Counted from the stretch's first letter, positions 17,741 through 27,890 are shown. The stretch is 64,000 nucleotides of DNA from Niallia sp. XMNu-256 (GCF_036670015.1 NZ_CP137636.1:1404501-1468500), one strand, 5' to 3'. A program made the numbers and translations. The notes: generated from the sequence alone by a model not told the origin.

Positions 17741-18718
17741 ATGAAAGCAATTCAAGTGTCACAGTTTGGCGGACCTGAAAAGTTATTTTATACGGATGTT
17801 GAGGATGTAAGACCAGGTAAGGGACAGGTATGTGTTCGTTTATATGCAGCGGGTGTGAATCCGGCTGATGCCTATACCTTAACAGGAACATATTCGACGA
17901 TCCCACAGTTGCCTTATACGCCAGGGGTAGACGGAGCAGGGACTGTGGAAGCGGTTGGAGAGGAAGTCTCAAATGTACGTGTCGGTGATCGCGTATTTAT
18001 CGCAACCTTAGATGGAAGTTACAGCACGGGCACATTTGCTCAAAAAGTAGTATGTGACCAAACGAACGTTCATCCATTACCAGATCATGTATCTTATGAA
18101 CAAGGGGCGGCATTAGGAATACCAGCATTGACTGCCTATCGTGCATTATTTCAACGGGCAAACTTGAAACCTGGTCAAACCGTTCTTATTCATGGAGCGA
18201 GTGGCGGGGTTGGATTACAGGCAGTCCAAATGGCAAAAGCCCATGGTGCGAAAGTGATTGGAACAGCAAGTAAACCAGAAGGTAAGAAAATGGTTAAGGA
18301 AGCTGGCGCAGATGTTGTCATTGATCATGTGTCAGAAGCAACAATTAATGATGTGCTAGCCGTAACAGATGGCAAGGGACCTGATGTGATTATTGAATTT
18401 TCATCCCATGTTAATTTAGAAACAGATTTAAAGCTGATTTCACGTTTTGGTAAAATTATCATTATTGGAAATCGTGGTTCAATCGAAATAAATCCCCGAC
18501 TTGCCATGCAAAAGGAATGTGATATTTTAGGAATGGCCCTCTGGAACGCACGACAAGATGAACGTGAACAAATCATTCACGGTGTAATAGATATGCTCTC
18601 AAGTGGTGCACTTCGTCCGATGATTGGCACATATTTTCCTTTACAACAAGCATCACAGGCCTTTGAACAGCTAGCAGAAGGGACTGGAAATGGTAAAATT
18701 GTTTTAAGTATTGACTAA
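17741..18718 (+). CDS. NADPH:quinone reductase (zinc-free MDR)
   Basis: A 325-residue medium-chain oxidoreductase of the quinone reductase/zeta-crystallin type. It lacks the zinc-binding cysteines of alcohol dehydrogenases. It has the signature AAGVNPADAYTL, TPGVDGAGTVEAVG and the dinucleotide motif HGASGGVGLQAVQ near 150-162. It probably reduces quinones or alpha,beta-enones with NADPH. AGGAGG lies ahead of the ATG. Monocistronic, so its physiological substrate is open. Confidence 0.87.
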   Translation: MKAIQVSQFGGPEKLFYTDVEDVRPGKGQVCVRLYAAGVNPADAYTLTGTYSTIPQLPYTPGVDGAGTVEAVGEEVSNVRVGDRVFIATLDGSYSTGTFAQKVVCDQTNVHPLPDHVSYEQGAALGIPALTAYRALFQRANLKPGQTVLIHGASGGVGLQAVQMAKAHGAKVIGTASKPEGKKMVKEAGADVVIDHVSEATINDVLAVTDGKGPDVIIEFSSHVNLETDLKLISRFGKIIIIGNRGSIEINPRLAMQKECDILGMALWNARQDEREQIIHGVIDMLSSGALRPMIGTYFPLQQASQAFEQLAEGTGNGKIVLSID

Positions 18719-18728
18719 TGTGGGGCAG

Positions 18729-18742
18729 AGGGACATGTCCCT
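18729..18742. repeat. Short palindrome GGGACATGTCCC
   Basis: Perfect 12-base palindrome 11 bases after the quinone reductase stop. A related GGGACAGG/CCTGTCCT palindrome occurs at 52086-52104. Confidence 0.6.
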
Positions 18743-19344
18743 TGATCCACACAGGAAATGATGTATAAGGAAAAATACTTTTTCTTATACCTACTATAAA
18801 ATCCCCCACTTAACTCAATTGGGAAACAATCGAATTACGAAAAAAAAAAGAAATGGCAAATGGACCGCTTTATCAAATACCAAAAGGTCATCCAATACAA
18901 TCTCTAGATGAGAGAACTTGTGATTAAAAATTACAACTTACATAAAAAGTTATCAATAGGGTTTATTAAAGTTATAAGAAGCGGAAGATCATACGTTGAT
19001 TGAATGAGTCGCTTAAAATATAATCGACAAAATATTTTTATGATTTATAGAACTTTTTATGAAAATCATTCGGACGGGGGAAATGAATTCTTTTCTTTGA
19101 CAATCCCTATAATAAAATAATGAAAACGAATTCATTCCCTTAATGAGTGAAGAAGCGCATTTTGTCGCATAGCAGTATTAGAATTTTTAGATTTCCTGTT
19201 CTTGTCAAATCCTGTCGATGGCGCTATTATTATAGAGGATAGATGAAGGTAAGTGGCGCAGAAGATGTCGAAAAAGCGAGTGTCTTCATTGAAAACATAA
19301 GCATTATTTACCAAATAAAATAAATTTTTTGGAGGGAACCATTG
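18743..19344. other. Long purL upstream region, no gene seen
   Basis: About 600 A/T-rich bases ahead of purL. I found no PurR box (CCGAAC type), no purine-riboswitch core and no open frame with a ribosome site. TATAATAAAA near 19109 is a possible -10 but is over 200 bases from purL. Confidence 0.4.
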
Positions 19345-21567
19345 ATGTCGCAACATAACATTAGCCCAGAACAAATTGAAAAAGAACAGTTATACAAGGA
19401 AATGGGATTATCAGATGAAGAGTATCAACTAGCGAAAGATCTATTAAAACGTCTTCCGAACTATACGGAAACAGGCATTTTCTCTGCTATGTGGTCTGAG
19501 CATTGTAGCTACAAATCATCAAAACCATTACTTAGAAGGTTCCCTACGAAAGGAAGTCATGTTTTACAAGGACCTGGTGAAGGTGCCGGGGTTGTTGATA
19601 TTGGAGATAATCAAGCTGTTGTTTTTAAAATTGAAAGTCATAATAGTCCATCGTTTGTCGAGCCTTTTGAAGGTTCAGCAACAGGTGTTGGAGGAATCTT
19701 GCGTGATGTCTTTTCAATGGGAGCGAAACCAATTGCATCCCTAAATTCATTACGTTTTGGAGATCTAGATAATGACCATACAAAAATGTTATTTTCCGAA
19801 GTGGTCCGTGGGATTGCAAGTTATGGAAATGTGGTTGATGTTCCAACGGTTGGTGGCGAGATCCAATTTGATGCACAATATGAAGAAAATCCATTAGTCA
19901 ACGCAATGGTTGTTGGACTTGTTGATCATAACGATGTACAAAAAGGTCTTGCTGCTGGTGTAGGGAATGTCGTCATTTATGCCGGTGGGGATACAGGTAG
20001 AGACGGAGTTGGTGGTGCATCGTTTTCTTCAGATGTGGTCGAAGCTGGAAGCGAAGAGAATACATCTGCAGTTGCAATCGGTAATCCACAAATAGGTAAA
20101 AAATTAATGAATGCGTGCCTAGAAGTCATTCATTCGGATGCATTAGTTGGGATTCAAGATATGGGTGCGGCAGGATTAACATCATCTGGAAGTGAAATGG
20201 CTGCTAAAGCAGGTACGGGAATTGAGATGAACCTTGACCTTGTTCCACAGCGTGAAGAAGGGATGAATGCCTATGAAATCATGCTGTCTGAATCACAGGA
20301 GCGGATGTTATTAGTCGTGAAAAAAGGTCAAGAGCAAGAAATTCTTGATATTTTTGCGAAACATGAAGTAGATGCGGCCGTGATCGGTGAGGTTATCGAG
20401 GAAAAAATCTTCCGTATTAAGCAGCATGGGGAGATTGTCGCAGATATTCCTGTTGATATTTTAGCGGATGAAGCACCTGTCTATCATTTGCCAACAAAAG
20501 AAGCGGCATATTACCAAGAATTCCAAGCGATGGAAAATGAAGTTCCAGCAGTCGACGATCATGGTGCGATGTTAAGACAACTTTTACAACAGCCGACAAT
20601 TGCTAGTAAGGAATGGGCATACAAGCAATATGACACAGAAGCACAAGGAAACACCATTGCGGGACCTGGATCTGATGCAGCTGTCGTGAAAATTGAAGGA
20701 ACAGATAAAGCAATTGCGATTACGACAGACTGTAATTCTCGTTATATTTATTTGGATCCAAAAGTGGGCGGACAAATTGCCGTGGCTGAAGCAGCACGTA
20801 ACCTTGTTTGTTCGGGTGCAAAACCACTTGCAATTACTGACGGCTTGAACTACGGAAACCCAAATGATCCAGAAGTATTTTGGCAAATGGCAGAGAGCAT
20901 TGATGGAATCGGTGAGGCATGTCTTGCTCTTGAAACACCAGTTATTAGTGGAAATGTTTCCATGTATAATACATCAAAAGGTGAAGCGATTCTTCCAACA
21001 CCGATCATTGGGATGGTTGGACTTATCGAAAATACAAAATATGTAACACCAAGCCACTTCCAAAATAATGGGGACCTTGTTTATTTAATTGGTGAAACAC
21101 TCCCTGAATTCGGTGGCAGTGAATTACAAAATGTGATTGCTGGAAAATATTCAGGAAAAGCGCCAGCGATTGATTTACAAGTAGAGGCGAAACGTCAAAG
21201 CTCACTTGCGACTGCTATTAAAGAAGGTCTTGTTGTATCTGCACATGATTTATCTGAAGGCGGACTTGCAGTTGGCTTAGCGGAAAGTCTTTTTAAAGGA
21301 CAAGGTCTAGGTGCCGAAGTGAACGTAACTGGAGACGCAACCGTAGCGTTATTCAGTGAATCACAATCAAGATTCCTAGTAACAGTAAAAGCAGAAAACA
21401 AAGAACAATTTGAGAATCTATGGACAGAAGCGGTCCAAATCGGTTCAGTCACGAACGACGGAAAACTAAAAGTGTCTGTAAACGGTGAAGCAGTGATTGA
21501 AGATACGGTTGATGAACTACAAAAACTATGGAGTGAAGCAATTCCTAAGTTAGTTGCAGCGAAGTAA
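19345..21567 (+). CDS. purL: Phosphoribosylformylglycinamidine synthase subunit
   Basis: Full-length small-type PurL (740 residues). It is the ATP-dependent synthetase subunit that converts FGAR and glutamine-derived ammonia to FGAM in purine synthesis, working with PurQ and Pur[24 protein letters not shown] and TVGGE in the first domain and GDTGRDG, GGSE and SEGGLAV later are as in the family. GGAGGG is 8 bases from the ATG; a TTG three bases earlier is less likely. It stands alone rather than in a purEKBCSQLFMNHD operon, and a decayed second copy of its last 690 bases lies at 25805-26490. Confidence 0.93.
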   Translation: MSQHNISPEQIEKEQLYKEMGLSDEEYQLAKDLLKRLPNYTETGIFSAMWSEHCSYKSSKPLLRRFPTKGSHVLQGPGEGAGVVDIGDNQAVVFKIESHNSPSFVEPFEGSATGVGGILRDVFSMGAKPIASLNSLRFGDLDNDHTKMLFSEVVRGIASYGNVVDVPTVGGEIQFDAQYEENPLVNAMVVGLVDHNDVQKGLAAGVGNVVIYAGGDTGRDGVGGASFSSDVVEAGSEENTSAVAIGNPQIGKKLMNACLEVIHSDALVGIQDMGAAGLTSSGSEMAAKAGTGIEMNLDLVPQREEGMNAYEIMLSESQERMLLVVKKGQEQEILDIFAKHEVDAAVIGEVIEEKIFRIKQHGEIVADIPVDILADEAPVYHLPTKEAAYYQEFQAMENEVPAVDDHGAMLRQLLQQPTIASKEWAYKQYDTEAQGNTIAGPGSDAAVVKIEGTDKAIAITTDCNSRYIYLDPKVGGQIAVAEAARNLVCSGAKPLAITDGLNYGNPNDPEVFWQMAESIDGIGEACLALETPVISGNVSMYNTSKGEAILPTPIIGMVGLIENTKYVTPSHFQNNGDLVYLIGETLPEFGGSELQNVIAGKYSGKAPAIDLQVEAKRQSSLATAIKEGLVVSAHDLSEGGLAVGLAESLFKGQGLGAEVNVTGDATVALFSESQSRFLVTVKAENKEQFENLWTEAVQIGSVTNDGKLKVSVNGEAVIEDTVDELQKLWSEAIPKLVAAK

Positions 21568-21623
21568 ATTCGTTCGAGGAAAATCGAAGTAAGAATGAAA
21601 GAGAATGTGTTAAATAACCTTTT

Positions 21624-21662
21624 GGTAGAGCACGGAACCCTGTGAATGGGCCGTGCTCTACC
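21624..21662. repeat. Perfect 12-bp inverted repeat
   Basis: GGTAGAGCACGG / CCGTGCTCTACC around a 15-base loop, with no T-run after it. It could be a processing or regulatory hairpin in the purL 3' region. Confidence 0.6.
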
Positions 21663-21723
21663 TATGAATCCATAGATACTCATCAGAAGGACAAAATTAT
21701 TTAAATACAATGAAAAAAGAGAG

Positions 21724-21752
21724 AGGCAGGGTGATTCATATCCTGCCTTTTT
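21724..21752 (+). terminator. Rho-independent terminator after purL
   Basis: Stem AGGCAGG / CCTGCCT with an 11-base loop and TTTTT. Confidence 0.8.
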
Positions 21753-22115
21753 GATGTGTTTGAATATTTTAGAGAAGTATAGCAAGCCCAAAAAGTGATT
21801 CGGGGAATGAAGCATTTAAAATTTTAAAATTGGTTTTTTTATTACGTAGAGAACGGATTTTGTTATATATCATTTAATTTGAATTTTCAAAAATCTAATT
21901 GACTTTAATTGCATCGGAATGTAAAATTATAGTTGGCTAAGGGGATGTATATTTCTGCAGAATATTCTATAAAAAGCTATAAAAATCCTGAGACTAAAAT
22001 TTTAGTTAGGAATGAAAGATAGTAAGTATGTTAACTATAATGAATAACACTTGTTAATGGGAATTTTTTGCTTTAATTACAACTAACTTTATCGAAAATG
22101 GAGGTAGATATTAAG
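21753..22115. other. Intergenic, A/T-rich, no gene seen
   Basis: About 360 bases between the purL terminator and the sulfatase start, very A/T-rich, with no supported frame. Confidence 0.45.
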
Positions 22116-24452
22116 TTGGACAAAGGATTAAAGGTATTAAGTAAATCACCCTTACAAAAGTTGACGATTTTTGCTTCAGCATTGGCTTTACTATCTGGCT
22201 GTTCAGGAACAAAATTTACAGGATCCGAGGTAAAAGCAGAGACTGTAAAGACGACAGATAAAAATCAAACGAAAGGAACCAATTCACAAAATGGGGATTC
22301 TGAAAAGCCTAATATTGTTTATATTGTTTTAGATGATTCAGGGTTTTCAGATTTGGCAAGTTATGGATCTGAAATTAAAACCCCTAACTTAGACTCTTTA
22401 GCGGAAAATGGACTTCGCTACAATAACTCCCATGTGACGCCGGTTTGTTCACCGACCCGTGCGGCGTTATTGACTGGGAGAAATCCGCATGCTGTTGGGA
22501 TGGCAACTGTCGCAAACTTTGATATGGGACCTGATTACCCAAATAAACGGGGGCGTATCAATCCGGAGGCAGGTACGACTGCCGAAGTATTGAAGGAAAA
22601 CGGATATAATACATATGCACTTGGAAAATGGCATTTGTCTCCGTCCCATCATGCCACACCTGCAGGACCCTATGAAAACTGGCCGCTTGGAAAAGGGTTT
22701 GACCGTTTTTACGGTTTCCTTGAAGATTCTAGTGACCAATATAAACCCGAACTCGTCCGGGATAATAGTTTTATAGAAACACCTGATGATGAAAACTATC
22801 ATTTTTCAGAGGATATCGTAAATCAGGCAAATCAATATGTTACAGATCAAGCCTCGATTGACCCTGATAAACCATTTTTCTTATATATGGCTTTCGGGGC
22901 CCAACATCAGCCTGTTCAAGTTCCAGAAAGTTATAAAAAACTGTACGAAGGCGTATATGATAAAGGCTGGGATGAAATTCGCAAAGAAAGATTTGAAAGA
23001 CAAAAAGAACTGGGAATTATTCCAGAAAATACGGAGTTAGCCCCATTAAATCCTGGAGTGAAGCCTTGGGATGAATTGACGGAAGAGGAGAAAGAGACGT
23101 TTATTACTTTCCAGGAAACTTATGCAGGCTTTTTGACACATACAGATGAACAAATTGGCCGATTTGTAGAAAACTTAAAAGCTGTTGGTGAATTTGAAGA
23201 TACGATGATTGTTTTTCTATCTGATAATGGAGCGAGCCCAATGGGGAAAGGAACTGGTTCCATCAATCATACATTAGCTTATAACGACATTCCCGAAAAA
23301 TGGGATGATATTGTCAATCATGCAGATCAAATTGGAAGCAATCAAACAAAGTCTGAATTTCCGGCAGGTTGGGCACAAGTAAGTGGGACACCATTTAAGA
23401 TGTTCAAATCGACAATGTATGCAGCAGGCATTAAATCGCCATTAATTGTGCATTATCCAAAAGGGATCCAAGCGAAAGGTGAAATTCGTAATCAATTTGT
23501 ACATGCAATTGACATCACACCAACGGTTTATGATGTAGCAGGTATTGAGCTGCCAAAAAAGATTAATGGAGTTAAGCAAATGTCGTTACATGGTGAAAGT
23601 TTTGCCAACACATTCAATAGCGCGTCTAAACCGACTCGAACCACCCAATTCTATGAAAACAATGGGCAAAGAGCTATTTATCACGACGGTTGGAAAGCGA
23701 TTGCTAAGCATGTACCAGGCACGCCTCATGAAAAGGATCAGTGGGAACTTTATCATGTAGCGAAAGATGCATCTGAAATGAATGATCTTGCAAAAGAAAA
23801 TCCGAAGAAGTTAAAAGAACTGTTAAAACTATTTGACAAAGAAGCTAAAAAGTATAATGTGTTCCCAATGTCGGACGTTATGGGTGATGGGTTTTTAGCA
23901 ATACCAGAGGATTCCTTGCGTGCACGAAACTCATTTACATTCTATCCTGGAATGTCACGTTTGCCGGAAGGAGCGTCACCATTTATTATTAACCGCTCTT
24001 ATACGATTACATTGCCTGTTAATCGTGAAAGTACAAAGGATGAAGGGGTACTCGTGGCTCTAGGAAGCTCTGAAAGCGGCTATACGCTTTATATTAAAGA
24101 TAATAAGTTAGTTTATGAGTATAATAGAGGAAATGAGGTTTACACCATTGTGTCTGATCAAACCGTTCCTGTAGGAGAGTCTATTCTTAACTATGAATTT
24201 GACCTGACTGGAACAAATGAGAATGGAACCCATCAAGGAATCGGCAGCCTTTATATTAATGATCAAAAGGTTGGGGAAGCCGTTATTCAAGAAACACATA
24301 AATTTAAACTAAGCTTCGAAGGGTTAGATATTGGCAGAGATACGAACTATCCTGTAAGCAAGGCATATGCTGACCAAGGGGACTTTGAGTTTACTGGAAA
24401 GATTCAAAAAGTAGACTATCAAATAAAGGAAGCGCAAGTTGTGAAAAATTAA
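22116..24452 (+). CDS. Lipoprotein arylsulfatase (formylglycine type)
   Basis: Exported sulfatase of about 778 residues. TTG at 22116 is preferred because GGAGG at 22100-22104 sits 11 bases upstream; an ATG at 22098 overlaps that site. The signal peptide ends in lipobox LLSGC. Metal ligands appear in LDDSGFSD, and VCSPTRAALLTGR holds the Cys (residue 111) that is oxidised to formylglycine. KWHLS and SDNGASP are further active-site motifs. A C-terminal extension of about 170 residues looks like a beta-sandwich (LamG-like). The anSME gene downstream would activate it. Substrate unknown. Confidence 0.88.
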   Translation: MDKGLKVLSKSPLQKLTIFASALALLSGCSGTKFTGSEVKAETVKTTDKNQTKGTNSQNGDSEKPNIVYIVLDDSGFSDLASYGSEIKTPNLDSLAENGLRYNNSHVTPVCSPTRAALLTGRNPHAVGMATVANFDMGPDYPNKRGRINPEAGTTAEVLKENGYNTYALGKWHLSPSHHATPAGPYENWPLGKGFDRFYGFLEDSSDQYKPELVRDNSFIETPDDENYHFSEDIVNQANQYVTDQASIDPDKPFFLYMAFGAQHQPVQVPESYKKLYEGVYDKGWDEIRKERFERQKELGIIPENTELAPLNPGVKPWDELTEEEKETFITFQETYAGFLTHTDEQIGRFVENLKAVGEFEDTMIVFLSDNGASPMGKGTGSINHTLAYNDIPEKWDDIVNHADQIGSNQTKSEFPAGWAQVSGTPFKMFKSTMYAAGIKSPLIVHYPKGIQAKGEIRNQFVHAIDITPTVYDVAGIELPKKINGVKQMSLHGESFANTFNSASKPTRTTQFYENNGQRAIYHDGWKAIAKHVPGTPHEKDQWELYHVAKDASEMNDLAKENPKKLKELLKLFDKEAKKYNVFPMSDVMGDGFLAIPEDSLRARNSFTFYPGMSRLPEGASPFIINRSYTITLPVNRESTKDEGVLVALGSSESGYTLYIKDNKLVYEYNRGNEVYTIVSDQTVPVGESILNYEFDLTGTNENGTHQGIGSLYINDQKVGEAVIQETHKFKLSFEGLDIGRDTNYPVSKAYADQGDFEFTGKIQKVDYQIKEAQVVKN

Positions 24453-24457
24453 CAGGG

Positions 24458-24499
24458 GGTTAAGCCAGTGATGCTTACACATCACTGGCTTAACCTTTA
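24458..24499 (+). terminator. Strong hairpin between sulfatase and maturase
   Basis: Perfect 16-bp stem GGTTAAGCCAGTGATG / CATCACTGGCTTAACC with a 6-base loop, followed by TTTAT. It could terminate or attenuate so that less maturase than sulfatase is made, or stabilise the upstream message. Confidence 0.75.
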
Positions 24500-24520
24500 T
24501 ACATAGAGAGGAAGTAGAAA

Positions 24521-25777
24521 ATGGGAGAGACTGTCGTTAAAACAAACGGGTTCCATATGTTAGCTAAACCATCAGGACCAATCTGCAATCTCGATTGTCA
24601 CTATTGTTTTTATACGGAAAAAGAAGGACTTTTTTCTGGTACGCCTTCATTTCGAATGTCAGATGAAACGCTCGAGAAATTCATCAAACAATATATTGAG
24701 GCGCAAGTTTCACACGAGATTCCATTTGTATGGCAAGGTGGAGAACCGACGTTAATGGGTCTAGATTTTTATAAAAAAGTGATTGCGTTTCAGCGTAAAT
24801 ATGGGAAAGGAAAGAAAATCACCAATTCATTGCAGACCAATGGTACGTTATTAACCGAGGAATGGTGTCAGTTTTTGGCTCAGCATGAATTTCTTGTTGG
24901 ATTAAGCTTGGACGGTCCGGAGTGGATACATGATCACTTTCGTGTCGATCGTGGGGGAAAACCAACCTTCCATAAAGTATTAAAAGCATTGCATATGTTA
25001 AAAAAATATAAGGTTTCATTTAATATTTTGGCCTGTGTCACGAAATTCTCTTCCCAATACCCTTTGGAAATATACCGCTTTTTCAAGGAACAAGGTGTTG
25101 AATACATTCAATTTATCCCGATTGTTGAACGGATGCCTGACCAGAATGCTCTTCAATTAGGACTCCGTCATGCGACACCACCTTCTATTACAGAAAAAGA
25201 CGTACAGAAAAGTGTTTCCTCTTGGACGGTTGAAGCTGAAAAATATGGGGACTTTTTAATTGCGGTTTTTGATGAGTGGGTGCGAAATGATGTTGGCAGG
25301 ATTCATGTGATGAATTTTGAACATGCGTTAACAGCGTGGCTTGGCCTTCCGGCAACATCTTGTATATTTGCTGAAACATGTGGACGAGCTGGGATTGTGG
25401 AGCATAATGGTGATGTCTATTCATGTGATCATTACATGTATCCTGATTATCGGCTGGGTAATATTCATCAAGACCCTTTTGCGGAAATGATGGATTCGGA
25501 ACAACAACGACAATTCGGGGAAAATAAGAAAAAGTCTTTGCCGCAACATTGTCAAACATGTGAGGTGAGATTTGCTTGTAATGGAGAATGTCCCAAGCAT
25601 CGTTTCCTTATGACCCCTGATGGAGAACCAGGTCTTAATTATTTATGTGAAGGGTATAAAAAATACTTTTTTCATATTCACAAATATATGAAAGTCATGG
25701 TTCAATTGATAGAAAATGGTTTACCTGTAGAAGAAATCATGGGTGTCATCAAACGCCCATTAGTAATAAAAAAATAA
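24521..25777 (+). CDS. Anaerobic sulfatase-maturating radical SAM enzyme
   Basis: Radical SAM/SPASM enzyme of 418 residues. ICNLDCHYCF carries the CxxxCxxC cluster (Cys22, 26, 29), and WQGGEPTLMG is the SAM-contact GGEP motif. The C-terminal SPASM cysteines include CQTCEVRFACNGEC. It should oxidise the active-site Cys of the neighbouring CSPTR sulfatase to formylglycine without oxygen. AGGAAGT precedes the ATG. Pairing with the sulfatase directly upstream makes the assignment firm. Confidence 0.92.
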   Translation: MGETVVKTNGFHMLAKPSGPICNLDCHYCFYTEKEGLFSGTPSFRMSDETLEKFIKQYIEAQVSHEIPFVWQGGEPTLMGLDFYKKVIAFQRKYGKGKKITNSLQTNGTLLTEEWCQFLAQHEFLVGLSLDGPEWIHDHFRVDRGGKPTFHKVLKALHMLKKYKVSFNILACVTKFSSQYPLEIYRFFKEQGVEYIQFIPIVERMPDQNALQLGLRHATPPSITEKDVQKSVSSWTVEAEKYGDFLIAVFDEWVRNDVGRIHVMNFEHALTAWLGLPATSCIFAETCGRAGIVEHNGDVYSCDHYMYPDYRLGNIHQDPFAEMMDSEQQRQFGENKKKSLPQHCQTCEVRFACNGECPKHRFLMTPDGEPGLNYLCEGYKKYFFHIHKYMKVMVQLIENGLPVEEIMGVIKRPLVIKK

Positions 25778-25804
25778 CGGACCCTATATCCAATAAAAAC
25801 GATG

Positions 25805-26490
25805 TTGGCAAATGGCAGAGAGCATTGATGGAATCAGTGAGGCATGTCTTGCTCTTGAAACACCAGTTATCAGTGGAAATGTTTCTATGTATAATACATC
25901 AAAAGGCGGAGCGATTCTTCCAATGCCAATCATTGGAATGGTTGGACTGGTCGAAAATACAAAATATGTGACACCAAGCCACTTCCAAATAGTGGAGACT
26001 TTGTTTACTCAATTGGTGAAATATTCCCTGAGTTTGGTGGCAGTGAACTGCAAAATGTGATTGCAGGAAAATATCGGGAAAATCTCCAGCGGTTGATTTA
26101 CAAGTTGAAGCGAACCGTCAAAACCTACTTTCAGCTGCTATTAGAGAAGGTCTTGTCGTATCTGCACATGATTTATCAGAAGGTGGACTTGCTATGGGCT
26201 TAGCGAAAAGTATAATTATAGGACAAGGTTTAGGTGCCGAAGTGAACCATAACTGGAGACGCAACGGTAGCGTTATTCAGTGAATCACAATCAAGATTTT
26301 TAGTAACAGTAAAAGCTGAAAACAGAGAACAATTTGAAAATCTTTGGACAGAAGCGGTTCAAATCGGTTCAGCCACGAACGTAGGAAAATTAAAAGTATC
26401 TGTAAACGGTGAAGCAGTGATTGAAGATACGGTTGATGAACTAAAAAACTTTGGAGTGAAGCGATTCTGAAGTTAGTTGCAGCGAAGTAA
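25805..26490 (+). pseudogene. purL: Decayed purL 3' fragment
   Basis: From TGGCAAATGGCAGAG onward this copies purL bases about 20881-21567 up to and including its stop. The first 180 bases differ at only a few sites; later parts carry more substitutions and several single-base indels that break the frame. No start or 5' half is present. The differences look like divergence from a related purL followed by decay. The fragment lies directly after the sulfatase-maturase pair, so the pair is bracketed by purL sequence. Confidence 0.92.
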
Positions 26491-26527
26491 ATTGTTTCTG
26501 AGTAACTCAATGATATGTTTATAAACC

Positions 26528-26573
26528 AAAAAGGTTATGTACACATGCTTTTTAATTGTACATAACCTTTTTT
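26528..26573. terminator. Bidirectional terminator
   Basis: Stem AAAAAGGTTATGTACA / TGTACATAACCTTTTT with a 13-base loop, T-run on the plus strand and A-run before it. Confidence 0.8.
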
Positions 26574-26712
26574 GTGTGCTATTCGTAACAACAATTACTC
26601 GACTATGCTATGAAAATAGATGTTTGTTATAATGAAAAGGAATGAGGAAATAAACGGGTTCCTTTTAGAAATGCTTAATTTGGGTCTTCCTTGTGACTCG
26701 GTCTAGCTGAAC

Positions 26713-26829
26713 ACAAAAAAGACGCCTGTAAAAACAGGCGTCTTCGCGTTTGCGGCAATGGTCCGAACGACCACATTCGTTCGTTTAGCACAAAGCATAA
26801 CCATTGACTTATGCAAATTAGCTCATCGC
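26713..26829 (-). ncRNA. Candidate structured small RNA, about 115 nt
   Basis: On the minus strand a promoter (26836-26864) precedes a non-coding stretch ending in a perfect terminator (AAGACGCCTGT / ACAGGCGTCTT, then TTTTTT; 26713-26744). Within it, stem GCATAA / TTATGC has loop GTCAATGG, stem CGAACGA / TCGTTCG follows, and CCATTG downstream can pair with CAATGG in the first loop, giving a pseudoknot. No minus-strand gene lies below it, so a stand-alone RNA or an orphaned leader is inferred. I do not recognise a known family. Confidence 0.6.
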
Positions 26830-26835
26830 TTTTTT

Positions 26836-26864
26836 AATATAGCATTTTTTTGCTATTAATGCAA
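26836..26864 (-). promoter_or_regulatory. Extended -10 promoter of the small RNA
   Basis: On the minus strand TTGCAT (26864-26859), a 17-base spacer, then TGC-TATATT (-10 at 26841-26836). The TGn motif and ideal spacing make a strong sigma-A promoter; initiation is expected near 26829. Confidence 0.65.
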
Positions 26865-26955
26865 GTTGGTAGCCAAAATTTTGTGGCGTATCATTTAGTT
26901 TTTTGATTTCATTGCCACCATGCGAGTCCAACTTAAAAGGAAAGAGAAAATTCGG

Positions 26956-26976
26956 GTCGTCACTGTGACTTGTTCT
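26956..26976 (+). repeat. Family-B palindrome copy
   Basis: CGTCACTGTGACTTGTTC, related to the GTCACAGGGACTTGTCGA repeats at 29616 and 43286. Confidence 0.5.
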
Positions 26977-27029
26977 GAAGAAGAGAACTTACGCCAGTTA
27001 ATAATAGAAAAAATAAATGGGGTGATTGG

Positions 27030-27884
27030 ATGGTTTATGTATTTGTGTATGGCACGTTAAGGAAAGGGGAATCCAATGCTTATTTGCTGAAAAATGCAAT
27101 TTGTATCGCTGAACAGGCTTGGACAAATGGAGAGATGTATGACACGGGTAATGGATATCCTGCGATAAAACCATCCTTAACTTTACGAGTATACGGGGAG
27201 CTGTATCTCGTAACGGAAAGTGAGTTGGAACGTTTAGACCAACTTGAAGGATATACGTCAGGAAGCACTAACAATCTATATGAAAGAATTGAACAGACTG
27301 TGTATACAGATAGGGGTGAAAAAGAGGCCTTTGTATATGTAGAAGGGAATGCTAGCATATGTAAAGAAGAGATTCACAGAGGTGACTGGAAGGAGTACCG
27401 ACTGCTGAATAAGCAAAAAAAACCAAATCATAAGATTCTTTACTTTGCCTATGGAAGCTGCATGGATGACAAACGTTTTAAAATGGCCGGTGTGGAGCAT
27501 TATTTTCAAAATGTAATCGGTGTTGGTTTATTAACCAATTATTCGCTACGTTTTACTTATTGCTCCAAAATTGATGGAATGGGGCGTGCAGATATTGTGG
27601 AAGAAGGGGGACACGTTGAAGGAAAGGTTTATGAAATTCCTATTCATGCCTTAGAGGATTATTTGTACATCCGCGAAGGCGTCCCCTATGCTTACCGTCC
27701 CACTTTTGTAACGGTTGAACTGAACGGTAAGAAAGTTGAGGTACTCACCTTTGTCGTTGCCCAAAAGGCGGAAGAAACACCCCCACCAGATTGGTATGCG
27801 GAAGAGATCCTACGCGGTGCAAGTGGATATTTAACAGAAGATTATATTGCTAGATTAACAGAACACATCCATTTTTTAAAATAA
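27030..27884 (+). CDS. Two-domain gamma-glutamylcyclotransferase-like protein (YkqA-like)
   Basis: A 284-residue cytoplasmic protein made of two tandem GGCT/AIG2-fold domains. The first (1-125) starts VYVFVYGTLRKGESN, the substrate-binding YGTLR motif. The second (about 135-284) starts ILYFAYGSCMDDKRF. This tandem layout matches Bacillus YkqA. GGCT folds release 5-oxoproline from gamma-glutamyl amines or peptides; the substrate here is unknown. GGGGTG sits about 6 bases ahead of the ATG. A strong terminator follows. Confidence 0.83.
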   Translation: MVYVFVYGTLRKGESNAYLLKNAICIAEQAWTNGEMYDTGNGYPAIKPSLTLRVYGELYLVTESELERLDQLEGYTSGSTNNLYERIEQTVYTDRGEKEAFVYVEGNASICKEEIHRGDWKEYRLLNKQKKPNHKILYFAYGSCMDDKRFKMAGVEHYFQNVIGVGLLTNYSLRFTYCSKIDGMGRADIVEEGGHVEGKVYEIPIHALEDYLYIREGVPYAYRPTFVTVELNGKKVEVLTFVVAQKAEETPPPDWYAEEILRGASGYLTEDYIARLTEHIHFLK

Positions 27885-27890
27885 AGGTAC

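Noticed and set aside
18743-19344. Purine riboswitch or PurR box ahead of purL
   Set aside because: No riboswitch core or CCGAAC-type box could be found in this region.
21195-21815. 206-codon minus-strand frame at the purL end
   Set aside because: Antisense to the purL 3' end; Ser/Thr-rich shadow product with no ribosome site.
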